From NCBI GenBank assembly GCA_031216915.1, contig CM062290.1, forward strand, positions 383,700,718 to 383,764,717: a stretch of 64,000 bases of DNA. Reading direction: 5' to 3'. The stretch is from Pictodentalium vernedei (taxonomy: Eukaryota > Mollusca > Scaphopoda > Dentaliida > Dentaliidae). The position numbers and the translations under genes are program-made. The notes under the pieces are model-generated. The model did not search any database, had not been told where the DNA came from, and saw nothing but the letters and a program-made list of their open reading frames with translations. The stretch's first letter is position 1. The number at the start of each line of letters is the position of its first letter. Below are positions 36,584-43,716 of this stretch, piece after piece.

Positions 36584-36784
36584 TTTTTATACTGTACCAA
36601 TGACCCAGACTTAGCTGGTGCTAACTCCACAAAAACCAGGGCCAAACACAAATTTTGCCCCCCAATCCCCAAAATTTGCATCCAAAACAAAAAGAAATCA
36701 TGTCCTAAAGGACCTCCATAGTACGACTCTACTGCGCATGCGCAGTGACGCAGTCGTCCCGAAATTGGCGCCAAATATCATTCT
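36584..36784 (+). repeat. Left inverted terminal repeat of element M
   Basis: Starts ATTTTTATACTGTACCAATG and is complementary to 43489-43690, including element-specific words such as AGGACCTCCATAGTACGA that differ in other copies. This indicates that both repeats of M were made together. Confidence 0.9.
36733..36774 (+). promoter_or_regulatory. NRF1-like and E2F-like motifs in left terminal repeat of M
   Basis: TGCGCATGCGCA (36733-36744) equals the consensus palindrome of the NRF1 transcription factor. Twenty bases on is TTGGCGCCAA (36765-36774), and the opposite strand reads TTTGGCGC, an E2F-type site. The same pair occurs mirrored in the right repeat. A promoter function is inferred. Confidence 0.5.
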
Positions 36785-37671
36785 CTGTTTGGCCCTTCAT
36801 CAGTCAACATCTCACTGATCTTTGTGCTTGTAAATCTCAGTTTAAAGGATGCCAGACACATAATTCTTGGAGAAAATGTGATTCTAAGGAGGATAGAAGG
36901 AGGAGAGGAAAAAAGAAGTGGCAAAAAATAATCAGGGCTGTACTTAAAATTTTTTGTTGAAATTATGTTAAGTTGCCTATTTTCGAGGCAAACGCCTCTT
37001 GTTGTCATTCTTGCTAATTGTTGCACTGCTTATTCAGTGTTTCCTCTCCCCTAACCTTCTAAAGTCCCCCCTTGCAATTCTCCCATGCTTTTGGCATATT
37101 TTTGAGAAGTTTCATTTCTAAAAATTCCCTGGGAGAGTTGCTTGGTTACAGAATGTTTTCTGTTATTTTCCCCATAGTTACGTTTTCACCCATGGGTGTA
37201 TAACGTTTGTGTTCTGCATCTTCCATCTGATGTTCTGCAGATTCTCCCCTGGGAGTCTCTGTTTTGCATCAGATAGAGTGTAATTGATGACTGATTCCGG
37301 GCCAGTTTTTTCAGTGCCTGGAGTCATGTTTTCTTCTGTGTTTACACTGTTTGTTTTCATTGGCAACAGCCTTTTTTGAGGGGGGCTGTTTGCCTTTCAG
37401 GTAGTTTATCTCATTATAAGATACATTTATATTATCCGAAAGTGTCTCATTAATTATTTTATATAATTTTAAAATTTTTGACCACACTTTGCCATCGGAT
37501 CCATCGGGGCTCAACGTTACTTTTCAGCAACTTGGGCTTCTCTGAAAAAATATTTTTTCAAAATTATTTTGTTTTGCAATTGTTTTTTCATTTATTAATG
37601 GATCATGTTATTATGTATCTTTGTATCAGGGGTTTTTGCGAGTAACTAGGACTTACTGTTGTTCTTTCACA
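36785..37671 (+). other. 5' leader of element M
   Basis: About 890 bases of T-rich non-coding sequence separate the left repeat from gag. Near 37541-37565 it contains CTGAAAAAATATTTTTTCA, which resembles the MITE1 target site and is the place where B inserted in the sister element A. Confidence 0.6.
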
Positions 37672-39774
37672 ATGAAGGGAACTTGTTCAAATTGTAATAG
37701 GAAGAAATCTTCCTCTGACTTTCATGATTATTGCATTAATTGTAGTCAGTGTTCTCGCATTAATCCCTGTCCTGTATGTGAACATTGGGATGAGAAACAT
37801 TGGAAACGTGTGTCACGATATGTTGTTTCTGGAGAAAGAGCGATGCCGGCTCTTTCTCCACAAGGTCACTCTACTCTCTCAGTTTCTATTTCAGAGGAAC
37901 CAGAACAGGGTGATGTTTCCATGTTATCTTCTTCAAGTGTGCGTCCGTCGTCACAATTAAATACAGAGCTAGCGGCAAAAGTGCTCATGGAGATTAGACA
38001 AATGTCGTCCGCTAGCTCGCCCGGTGTAGCGTCCATTCACCGAATGGTTCGGCAGCCGGGTTCGTCCGATGCGGTCCAAGAGGAAATTTTGGGTGATGCG
38101 AGCACTATAAAAATAATAGATGCACACCCAGTGACGGCGGATAGTGAACGAGAACGGAGGAAGCCTTTTAGTCCGGTTCCTAGCTCGTCCAGGTCCAGCC
38201 GGGCCGCGAGCGAGAGAGGCCCCTCTCTCGTACAACAACATCTGGGACCAGATGTTGTGGTACAAAATGTGTCTTTAGCGGAGCATACGTCCGTCGCTCG
38301 GGACGCTCCGTTGTATAAGCAGTCCTCAGAGACTGTTAAGGCTTCCTCTTCTCGTCGGCGCACACGACCGCACCTTGGCTGCGTGACCTCCGATATTTTG
38401 CCAGCTTCGCCGATGAAGGATTCTTCGGCGACCAGGTCACACCATCCGGCAGCCAGGGATTCGAGACCGATGGACTCCGGACGTTCGCATAGGAAAAGTA
38501 TGCGGGAGCCATCTGATGCGGAGCTGCCCTCGGCGAAGCAGCGAAAGACCGCTCCTCCGCAGGTCTCGACGTCGGACATTCTAGTGCAGATAGCACAGCT
38601 TATCGCAGCATCCCAGCAGCCGACAGAAACGGTGTCGGATCGAGAATTATCCGACGGCGCTGGGTCGGTACGCTCCGCCGAAGCATCGGGGGCGGACGAC
38701 CGGGAACATCGGGAGGTCCGACCGGATGGTGAAAGGGATACGGATGAATTGGAGCTATCCCTTTCGGAACAACACAAAGCTGCCGTGGACTTCATCCGGC
38801 ACTTTCTTCCTCAAGTTGTTCCGTCGGGCCAGACTGCTGCGCTTCCGGACAGGAGAATTATAGCGTCATTGGACTCTGATTTTTTCGAGCGGTTCAGGGA
38901 CATCGCTCCCGAGTTTCCGTCGCAGTCCAATAATGTTGCAAGAACATTTGAATTATTGAACGACGCTATTTTTAAACTTGCTTCCAGGACGGGGAAAGCA
39001 AGCTTCTTGTCCGCAAATACTCTCAACCTGCCTTTCATTAATGCAAGGAATAAATTCGACACGGCAGGTCAGGGTATACCGAGAGTTCCTCTGCGTATGG
39101 ACGACGAGGCGGAAGACTTAGAGCTATCATTACCGTCGTCAGCTTCTATTCCAACCGCAGTGTTGGAAACAGCTATTGCGTCTAACAGAGCCAATTTAGA
39201 TGCCTTATCTTACGCAGATCACCTTACTAAGGCGTTATCACTGCGTCTTCAAGGGGAAGAGTTTCAGGATATACAATCCTCCTTAAGACTTCTTTCAAGG
39301 GCAGTAGCTTATTCCACGTGTAACTCCGCCCTTTCAGTGGCAAATCTGGAGTTGGTTAGACGTGACGCAGCCCTGTCTACATCCACACTAGTGGATTCTA
39401 AGGTGAAGAACTCTCTTAGAGTCGCTTCGGTCTCAGGAGATCTTCTCTTTGACGGCAAGCTTTCCGCGATTTATGATAATATTAAAAAGAAAGCTAGTGA
39501 TTCTCTGTTGTTTAGATCCGCTCCTAAAAGGTCGGATACAGCAGACACGAATAAGGCGGGCACTTCTGGGTCTTATCCGCCCAAGAGAGGTTCCTATAGA
39601 GGTTCCGGTGCGTCCTCTAGCTCTTATTCGAGAGACCGTCAGGATAGTGACTCTCGTTCGGGACGTCCTTCAGGCCGGGACAATCGGTCGGACGCCCCGA
39701 GGTCGACGAGGCGAGGTGCGGGTCGTGGAAGACGTGGTTTCTCCTACCGCAGGCCTCGCAGATCCAGGAGGTGA
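37672..39774 (+). CDS. gag-like protein of element M (ORF1)
   Basis: The protein has 700 residues. The start is the ATG at 37672 because family-2 gag copies begin at the equivalent ATG; the frame is open a little further upstream without another ATG. Residues ~5-45 form a cysteine cluster (CSNC, then CINCSQC, then CPVCEHW) that could bind zinc and is unlike the CCHC knuckle of most retroviral Gag proteins. The middle is Ser/Ala-rich with SQPTET and SDGAG stretches. Residues ~350-600 form the better conserved block seen in all copies (FIRHFLPQVVP, NLELVRRDAALSTS). The tail is rich in Arg, Gly and Ser and ends RRPRRSRR, suiting nucleic acid binding. It overlaps the RT frame by ~325 bases and ends at a TGA in the context TCCAGGAGGTGATGG. 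Its particle-forming role is inferred from position. Confidence 0.85.
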   Translation: MKGTCSNCNRKKSSSDFHDYCINCSQCSRINPCPVCEHWDEKHWKRVSRYVVSGERAMPALSPQGHSTLSVSISEEPEQGDVSMLSSSSVRPSSQLNTELAAKVLMEIRQMSSASSPGVASIHRMVRQPGSSDAVQEEILGDASTIKIIDAHPVTADSERERRKPFSPVPSSSRSSRAASERGPSLVQQHLGPDVVVQNVSLAEHTSVARDAPLYKQSSETVKASSSRRRTRPHLGCVTSDILPASPMKDSSATRSHHPAARDSRPMDSGRSHRKSMREPSDAELPSAKQRKTAPPQVSTSDILVQIAQLIAASQQPTETVSDRELSDGAGSVRSAEASGADDREHREVRPDGERDTDELELSLSEQHKAAVDFIRHFLPQVVPSGQTAALPDRRIIASLDSDFFERFRDIAPEFPSQSNNVARTFELLNDAIFKLASRTGKASFLSANTLNLPFINARNKFDTAGQGIPRVPLRMDDEAEDLELSLPSSASIPTAVLETAIASNRANLDALSYADHLTKALSLRLQGEEFQDIQSSLRLLSRAVAYSTCNSALSVANLELVRRDAALSTSTLVDSKVKNSLRVASVSGDLLFDGKLSAIYDNIKKKASDSLLFRSAPKRSDTADTNKAGTSGSYPPKRGSYRGSGASSSSYSRDRQDSDSRSGRPSGRDNRSDAPRSTRRGAGRGRRGFSYRRPRRSRR

Positions 39775-41764
39775 TGGCTTAAACCTCTATCGCGTTCCGG
39801 TTGGCGGAAGGTTGTCGAGTTTTTCTCAAGAGTGGGCGTCGATTACGGACGACCCGTGGGTGAGAGGAGTGACTTCGGAAGGTCTAAAGATATCCTTCAA
39901 ACGAAAGCCTCCATTAACTCGAAGTCCAAAGTGGACTCATCTTCCGTCAAACCCTCAGAAAAGAGACGCTCTGCTATCAGAGGTGCAGTCTCTTTTAATG
40001 AAGAACGCGGTAGAGGTCGTAGAAAACCAGGAATCGCTGGGATTCTACAGCCATCTGTTTCTGGTTCCGAAACCAGACGGCTCGTTCCGTCCAGTCATAG
40101 ATTTGAGCTGGATAAACAAGCTGATCATCGCTCCGAAGTTTTATATGGAGACGATTCGATCGGTCAGAGCGAGTATTCGGGTGAACAATTATGCAACGAG
40201 CATAGATCTCAAAGATGCGTACTTTCACGTCATGGTACATCCGACATTCCGAAAGTATCTACGCTTCGCAGTCCTAGGAGTAGTGTATCAGTTCCGGGCC
40301 ATGTGCTTCGGATTGAATCTAGCACCCTGGGCTTTCACTCGGGTAATGAACTCGGTAATGATTTACTTCCGAGCTCATTCGTCTGCGGTAACGTCGGCCT
40401 ACCTGGACGACATTCTTCAGAGGTACGGCAACGAGTTAACGCTTCAGAACGATGTTCAGAATCTTCTTCTATTGCTCCGACGTCTCGGTTTCATAGTAAA
40501 CGAGGAGAAGTCGGATCTGGTGCCGTCCAAGTCATTCACTCATCTGGGAATGAGCTTCGAGACGCACAACAATCTCGTTCGTCTGCCGTTAACCAGAGCG
40601 AAATTAGTCAGTTGTTACGCTCGCTATTGTCTGAATACAGACAAAGTCACGGCGAGAGAATTTATGAGACTGATAGGTCTGTGCGGAGCCGCCGCGGATC
40701 TCATTCCGATGGGACGGCTACGCACACGGCCTCTTCAAATTTTCCTGACTCAGAATTGGAGTGTGAAAATTCATTCGCTCGATGTAGACGTTCTCTTGTC
40801 AGATCAAGTGAAACAAGAGATTCAGACTTGGGCAAACATTCAGTGGTTAACTCAAGGAGTTCCGCTGCAGTTGCCGGATCCGAGTTTTACCATTATGACG
40901 GATGCCAGTCAAACAGGTTGGGGTGCATCATTAATCCCAACGGATTCGAGATGCCAGGGTCTTTGGGATCCGCAATTCCTGTGCAAGCACATAAACATCA
41001 AGGAAATGATGTCAATTTGGCTTGCGTTACATCACTGGATGGACATTATTCACGATGCTCATGTCCAAATCCTATCCGACAATACGACAGTAGTGGCGTA
41101 TATACGGAATCAGGGAGGCACTCATTCAGTTCCGTTGTTCAATCTAACGGAAAGAATCCTTCTGTTTGCGTTGGAACATCACGTTCTTCTTTCGGTCCGT
41201 CACATACCGGGTCGTCTGAATGTGCTAGCAGACTCCCTTTCACGAAAGGGTCGCTTGTTGCCGTCGGAGTGGACTCTCAACAAACAAGTATTCAATCAGA
41301 TTTGCTACCAATGGGAACGGCCAATGATAGACTTATTTGCGACACATCTCAACAATCAGTTGCAGACGTATGTGTCCCCGTGTCCGGATCCAAGAGCATT
41401 TGCAGTAGACGCTCTATCGATCCCTTGGGACGGAATGATAGGATATGCGTATCCTCCAGCGCCGTTAATTCAACAAGTATTGCTAAAGATAAAACAATCT
41501 CAATGCAAGATTCTGTTGGTAGCATCTCTGTCGCCACAGAGACCGTGGATAAATCTACTCAGGTGTCTGTTGTGGGACCTACCGCGGAAGCTCCCTCCAC
41601 GAGAGGATCTTCTTTGGCAGGGGAAATCGCGCCAACTACATCACAACCCGCAAGGTCTCAACCTTCACGTTTTTCCGTTGTGCGGTCCTTCTTGCATGGC
41701 AAGCACTTTACAGGACGAGCAGTGGACGCGATTTCTAACTGTAGGAGGACCTCCTCTTCGCTAA
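39449..41764 (+). CDS. Reverse transcriptase - RNase H - methyltransferase-like polyprotein of element M (ORF2)
   Basis: The frame is +1 relative to gag and open from before 39449; its first ATG is at 39473. Clear similarity to DIRS RT starts only at PGGDGLNLYRVPVGGRL, exactly across the gag stop, so a +1 frameshift from gag is more likely than independent initiation. Motifs in order: FLVPKPDGSFRPVIDLSW near residue 203; IDLKDAYFHV; the catalytic YLDD at 40400-40411; VNEEKSDLVPSK; RNase H with TDASQTGWG (Asp codon 40901), LSDNT and LADSLSR; then an MT-like part with DLFATHLNNQ and GYAYPPAPLI, as in the adenine-methyltransferase-like domain of DIRS elements. It synthesises DNA from the element RNA. 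The role of the MT-like domain is unknown. No inactivating change is seen. Confidence 0.9.
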   Translation: MTASFPRFMIILKRKLVILCCLDPLLKGRIQQTRIRRALLGLIRPREVPIEVPVRPLALIRETVRIVTLVRDVLQAGTIGRTPRGRRGEVRVVEDVVSPTAGLADPGGDGLNLYRVPVGGRLSSFSQEWASITDDPWVRGVTSEGLKISFKRKPPLTRSPKWTHLPSNPQKRDALLSEVQSLLMKNAVEVVENQESLGFYSHLFLVPKPDGSFRPVIDLSWINKLIIAPKFYMETIRSVRASIRVNNYATSIDLKDAYFHVMVHPTFRKYLRFAVLGVVYQFRAMCFGLNLAPWAFTRVMNSVMIYFRAHSSAVTSAYLDDILQRYGNELTLQNDVQNLLLLLRRLGFIVNEEKSDLVPSKSFTHLGMSFETHNNLVRLPLTRAKLVSCYARYCLNTDKVTAREFMRLIGLCGAAADLIPMGRLRTRPLQIFLTQNWSVKIHSLDVDVLLSDQVKQEIQTWANIQWLTQGVPLQLPDPSFTIMTDASQTGWGASLIPTDSRCQGLWDPQFLCKHINIKEMMSIWLALHHWMDIIHDAHVQILSDNTTVVAYIRNQGGTHSVPLFNLTERILLFALEHHVLLSVRHIPGRLNVLADSLSRKGRLLPSEWTLNKQVFNQICYQWERPMIDLFATHLNNQLQTYVSPCPDPRAFAVDALSIPWDGMIGYAYPPAPLIQQVLLKIKQSQCKILLVASLSPQRPWINLLRCLLWDLPRKLPPREDLLWQGKSRQLHHNPQGLNLHVFPLCGPSCMASTLQDEQWTRFLTVGGPPLR
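39763..39777 (+). promoter_or_regulatory. Conserved recoding candidate at the gag stop (TCCAGGAGGTGATGG)
   Basis: This is the point where the three frames meet. Termination gives gag, a +1 shift on AGG-TGA enters the RT frame (GGT GAT GGC), and readthrough of TGA continues in the recombinase frame. The same 15 bases occur at 63207-63221 in element E, and AGGTGATGG occurs at 28404-28412 in family-2 element G. Recoding is an inference from frame layout and conservation. Confidence 0.55.
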
Positions 41765-42720
41765 ACTATGCGGCTAAGTGGAAGGTTTTCCGTCGTTGGT
41801 GTAGGGATCATTCTGTTGATGTATTTGATCCCTCTATACCAGACATTGCTAACTTTCTAGTATACTTGTTTGACGAAATCAAACTGCAACCTGTTACTAT
41901 AAAGGGTTATAGATCTATGTTATCTGATACCTATGCACATCATGATAGTTTACAAATTGGATCTAATGTCTCTTTATCGAAATTGGTTAGAAACTTTTCG
42001 ATAAATAGACCCAGAACTCTCAGATTAATTCCTAAGTGGAATTTAGCTTGGGTTCTCCTTAAATTGAAGGAAAAGCCATTTGAACCTCTTGGGACAGTAG
42101 ATTTCAAATTCTTATCTTATAAGACAGCTTTTCTCTTAGCTTTCTCTTCTGCCAGAAGAGTCAGTGAGCTTCATGCACTATCGGTGGATGATTCTCATTA
42201 TCGTAGTGTTGGGAACACTATCACCTTCACTACTAATGTCGTTTTTTTAGCTAAGAATCAGGCTCCTAATAAATATCCGGAACCTATTGTTATTAAGGCT
42301 CTTCCGTCTTCAGACGGGCGTAGGCCTTTACTCTGTCCTGTTAGAGCACTACGTATCTATAAACAGAGATCTCAGTTCATCAGAAAGGGACGGAAACGTT
42401 TCTTTCTGTCTTTGATGCCTAATAGAAAGGACATTTCTGTCCATTCTATTGCTAGATGGATTCAGTTAACTATCCGTACTGCATATGAAGATTTATCTTC
42501 TTCTCAGCAGTCTGTGCTTAAGATTTCTGCTCATGAAGTAAGAGCTCTTTCTACTTCCTGGGCTTATGCTAATAGTGTTGCTATTACAGATTTAATGAAG
42601 GCTGCTTATTGGTCTCAGCCATCCACATTTACTAATTTTTATCTCAGAAATATTGAGTCCATTTCTGGAGACCTGCATTGTTTAGGTCCGTTATCTGTTG
42701 CTCAGAATGTCGTCCACTAA
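39832..42720 (+). CDS. Tyrosine recombinase frame of element M (ORF3), overlapping the whole RT frame
   Basis: This frame is the gag frame continued: after the gag TGA (39772-39774) there is no further stop until 42720. The first ~640 codons lie over the RT/RNase H/MT genes in another frame and encode a Ser/Arg-rich sequence without recognisable domain. The first ATG comes only at 40951. The recombinase proper starts about 41690: KWKVFRRWCRD, the Arg of SARRVSELH (42154-42159), the His-x-x-Arg box AHEVRALSTSWA (His 42532) and the nucleophile Tyr in FTNFYLRN (42640-42642). DIRS-1 also has extensively overlapping RT and recombinase frames. The enzyme would integrate the circular DNA copy. How translation reaches it (readthrough, shift, internal start or splicing) is open. 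Confidence 0.85.
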   Translation: MGVDYGRPVGERSDFGRSKDILQTKASINSKSKVDSSSVKPSEKRRSAIRGAVSFNEERGRGRRKPGIAGILQPSVSGSETRRLVPSSHRFELDKQADHRSEVLYGDDSIGQSEYSGEQLCNEHRSQRCVLSRHGTSDIPKVSTLRSPRSSVSVPGHVLRIESSTLGFHSGNELGNDLLPSSFVCGNVGLPGRHSSEVRQRVNASERCSESSSIAPTSRFHSKRGEVGSGAVQVIHSSGNELRDAQQSRSSAVNQSEISQLLRSLLSEYRQSHGERIYETDRSVRSRRGSHSDGTATHTASSNFPDSELECENSFARCRRSLVRSSETRDSDLGKHSVVNSRSSAAVAGSEFYHYDGCQSNRLGCIINPNGFEMPGSLGSAIPVQAHKHQGNDVNLACVTSLDGHYSRCSCPNPIRQYDSSGVYTESGRHSFSSVVQSNGKNPSVCVGTSRSSFGPSHTGSSECASRLPFTKGSLVAVGVDSQQTSIQSDLLPMGTANDRLICDTSQQSVADVCVPVSGSKSICSRRSIDPLGRNDRICVSSSAVNSTSIAKDKTISMQDSVGSISVATETVDKSTQVSVVGPTAEAPSTRGSSLAGEIAPTTSQPARSQPSRFSVVRSFLHGKHFTGRAVDAISNCRRTSSSLNYAAKWKVFRRWCRDHSVDVFDPSIPDIANFLVYLFDEIKLQPVTIKGYRSMLSDTYAHHDSLQIGSNVSLSKLVRNFSINRPRTLRLIPKWNLAWVLLKLKEKPFEPLGTVDFKFLSYKTAFLLAFSSARRVSELHALSVDDSHYRSVGNTITFTTNVVFLAKNQAPNKYPEPIVIKALPSSDGRRPLLCPVRALRIYKQRSQFIRKGRKRFFLSLMPNRKDISVHSIARWIQLTIRTAYEDLSSSQQSVLKISAHEVRALSTSWAYANSVAITDLMKAAYWSQPSTFTNFYLRNIESISGDLHCLGPLSVAQNVVH

Positions 42721-42817
42721 ACAGTTGCAACTATAGTTATGCAGGCTTTCTGTTCCGGCAGTGACTCCGTCCGGCTGCCCTCTTCGCTCTGGGCTATTTG
42801 ACCCAGGGCAAGGGGAA

Positions 42818-42839
42818 GGGGGGGGGGGGGGGGGGCGGG
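42818..42839 (+). other. G-run in 3' region of element M
   Basis: Eighteen G, one C, then GGG. Flanks TGACCCAGGGCAAGGGGAA and GTTCCCTTAGGTCA are largely complementary, so the G-run can occupy the loop of a hairpin or form a quadruplex. A G-run stands at the equivalent place in F, A, B, C and D. Confidence 0.75.
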
Positions 42840-43180
42840 TGTTCCCTTAGGTCACCTGCTTTATAGTGAAAAGCAAGGGAATGCCTCCTCCAAGACAGTA
42901 TTTCTGAGTCGCTTCCGGGATGGTTTTAAAGTGTAATATTAATGTTTAATTTCATTCATGTCTTATTTTTAAAGTGTAGCTCGGTGTGAAGCATTTGTAT
43001 ATGTCAAGTGTCAAACGGGCTTTAATATACAATACTCGGACACTTTTAAATGATTATAAAGAGTCTCAATTCTCTGGACTACTTTATTTATTGGCTTGCT
43101 TTAAAAATAATTAGTATAAGGGTTATACTGGATGTTAATAGAGAACATGAATGTTATTGTGCTCAATTATTAAGGGTAGT

Positions 43181-43217
43181 GTATCTTTCTAATTTAAATA
43201 TTAAATAAGAAAGATAC
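43181..43217 (+). other. 17-bp hairpin in 3' region of element M
   Basis: GTATCTTTCTAATTTAA pairs with TTAAATAAGAAAGATAC with one mismatch and a three-base loop. Equivalent hairpins lie at 14074-14107, 20095-20130, 59968-60001 and, with different pairs, 22549-22585. Confidence 0.75.
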
Positions 43218-43326
43218 ATGTAAAGCCTAATACTCCTTTTCTCCTTAAGGGGTTACCTCTTTATTTTATAATTGAGCTTATTGGATTTTCCTCTATGTCC
43301 TAGGCCCTCCAGCCTGTTTACTATTC

Positions 43327-43414
43327 AGCTAAGTCTGGGTCATTGGTACAGTATAAAAATGTTAAAAAATTTATAGTAATTTATATATTTTTTATACTTA
43401 CCAATGACCCAGAC
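43327..43414 (+). repeat. Internal complementary region of element M
   Basis: 43327-43360 is the reverse complement of the first ~34 bases of M (36584 onward). 43361-43414 is the reverse complement of its last ~54 bases, including the AT-rich extension. The junction between 43360 and 43361 fixes both element ends to within a base. Confidence 0.92.
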
Positions 43415-43488
43415 GGGGATGGCCCTCCCTGAGTTGGGAACTCTTGCCTCCCCGCTGAGTACATAGCGCTGACCAGGCACTGCCAGTA

Positions 43489-43716
43489 AGAATGATATTT
43501 GGCGCCAATTTCGGGACGACTGCGTCACTGCGCATGCGCAGTAGAGTCATACTATGGAGGTCCTTTAGGACATGATTTCTTTTTGTTTTGGATGCAAATT
43601 TTGGGGATTGGGGGGCAAAATTTGTGTTTGGCCCTGGTTTTTGTGGAGTTAGCACCAGCTAAGTCTGGGTCATTGGTAAGTATAAAAAATATATAAATTA
43701 CTATAAATTTTTTAAC
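43489..43716 (+). repeat. Right inverted terminal repeat of element M with AT-rich extension
   Basis: 43489-43690 is complementary to the left repeat; the last ~26 bases (to TTTTTTAAC) have no counterpart on the left. DIRS-1 of Dictyostelium likewise has a right repeat longer than the left by an AT-rich extension. Confidence 0.88.
43499..43540 (+). promoter_or_regulatory. E2F-like and NRF1-like motifs in right terminal repeat of M
   Basis: TTGGCGCCAA at 43499-43508 within ATTTGGCGCCAATTT, and TGCGCATGCGCA at 43529-43540. This is the mirror image of the pair in the left repeat. Confidence 0.5.

Larger units (their letters stand above)
36584..43716 (+). mobile_element. DIRS-like retrotransposon M (family 1), near-complete, 7.1 kb
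   Basis: This is the best-preserved element in the window. The order is left terminal repeat 36584-36784, leader, gag (37672-39774), RT-RNase H-MT frame (39449-41764), tyrosine recombinase frame (to 42720), G-run hairpin, second hairpin, internal complementary region (43327-43414) and right terminal repeat with AT-rich extension (43489-43716). All three frames are open with catalytic motifs in place. The terminal repeats are nearly identical to each other. It lies in a MITE2 copy inside a VLCAD intron, in the same orientation as the gene, with TTTTGAG following the right end and no target duplication. Architecture and gene content match DIRS-type elements (terminal inverted repeats, circle-junction region, tyrosine recombinase in place of a DDE integrase). 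Activity is possible but unproven. Confidence 0.93.

Noticed and set aside
38037-38795. Long open frame of ~250 codons on the minus strand
   Set aside because: It lies opposite the intact gag gene of M and has no recognisable domain. No equivalent is kept in E, so it is a shadow of gag codon composition.
39832-40950. A separate Ser/Arg-rich gene upstream of the recombinase
   Set aside because: This part of the frame overlaps RT, has no ATG and changes freely between copies. It is kept only as an open extension, not a recognisable protein.
36584-43716. LTR retrotransposon (Gypsy or Copia type)
   Set aside because: There are no direct long terminal repeats, no aspartic protease and no DDE integrase. 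The ends are inverted, with a circle-junction region and a tyrosine recombinase.
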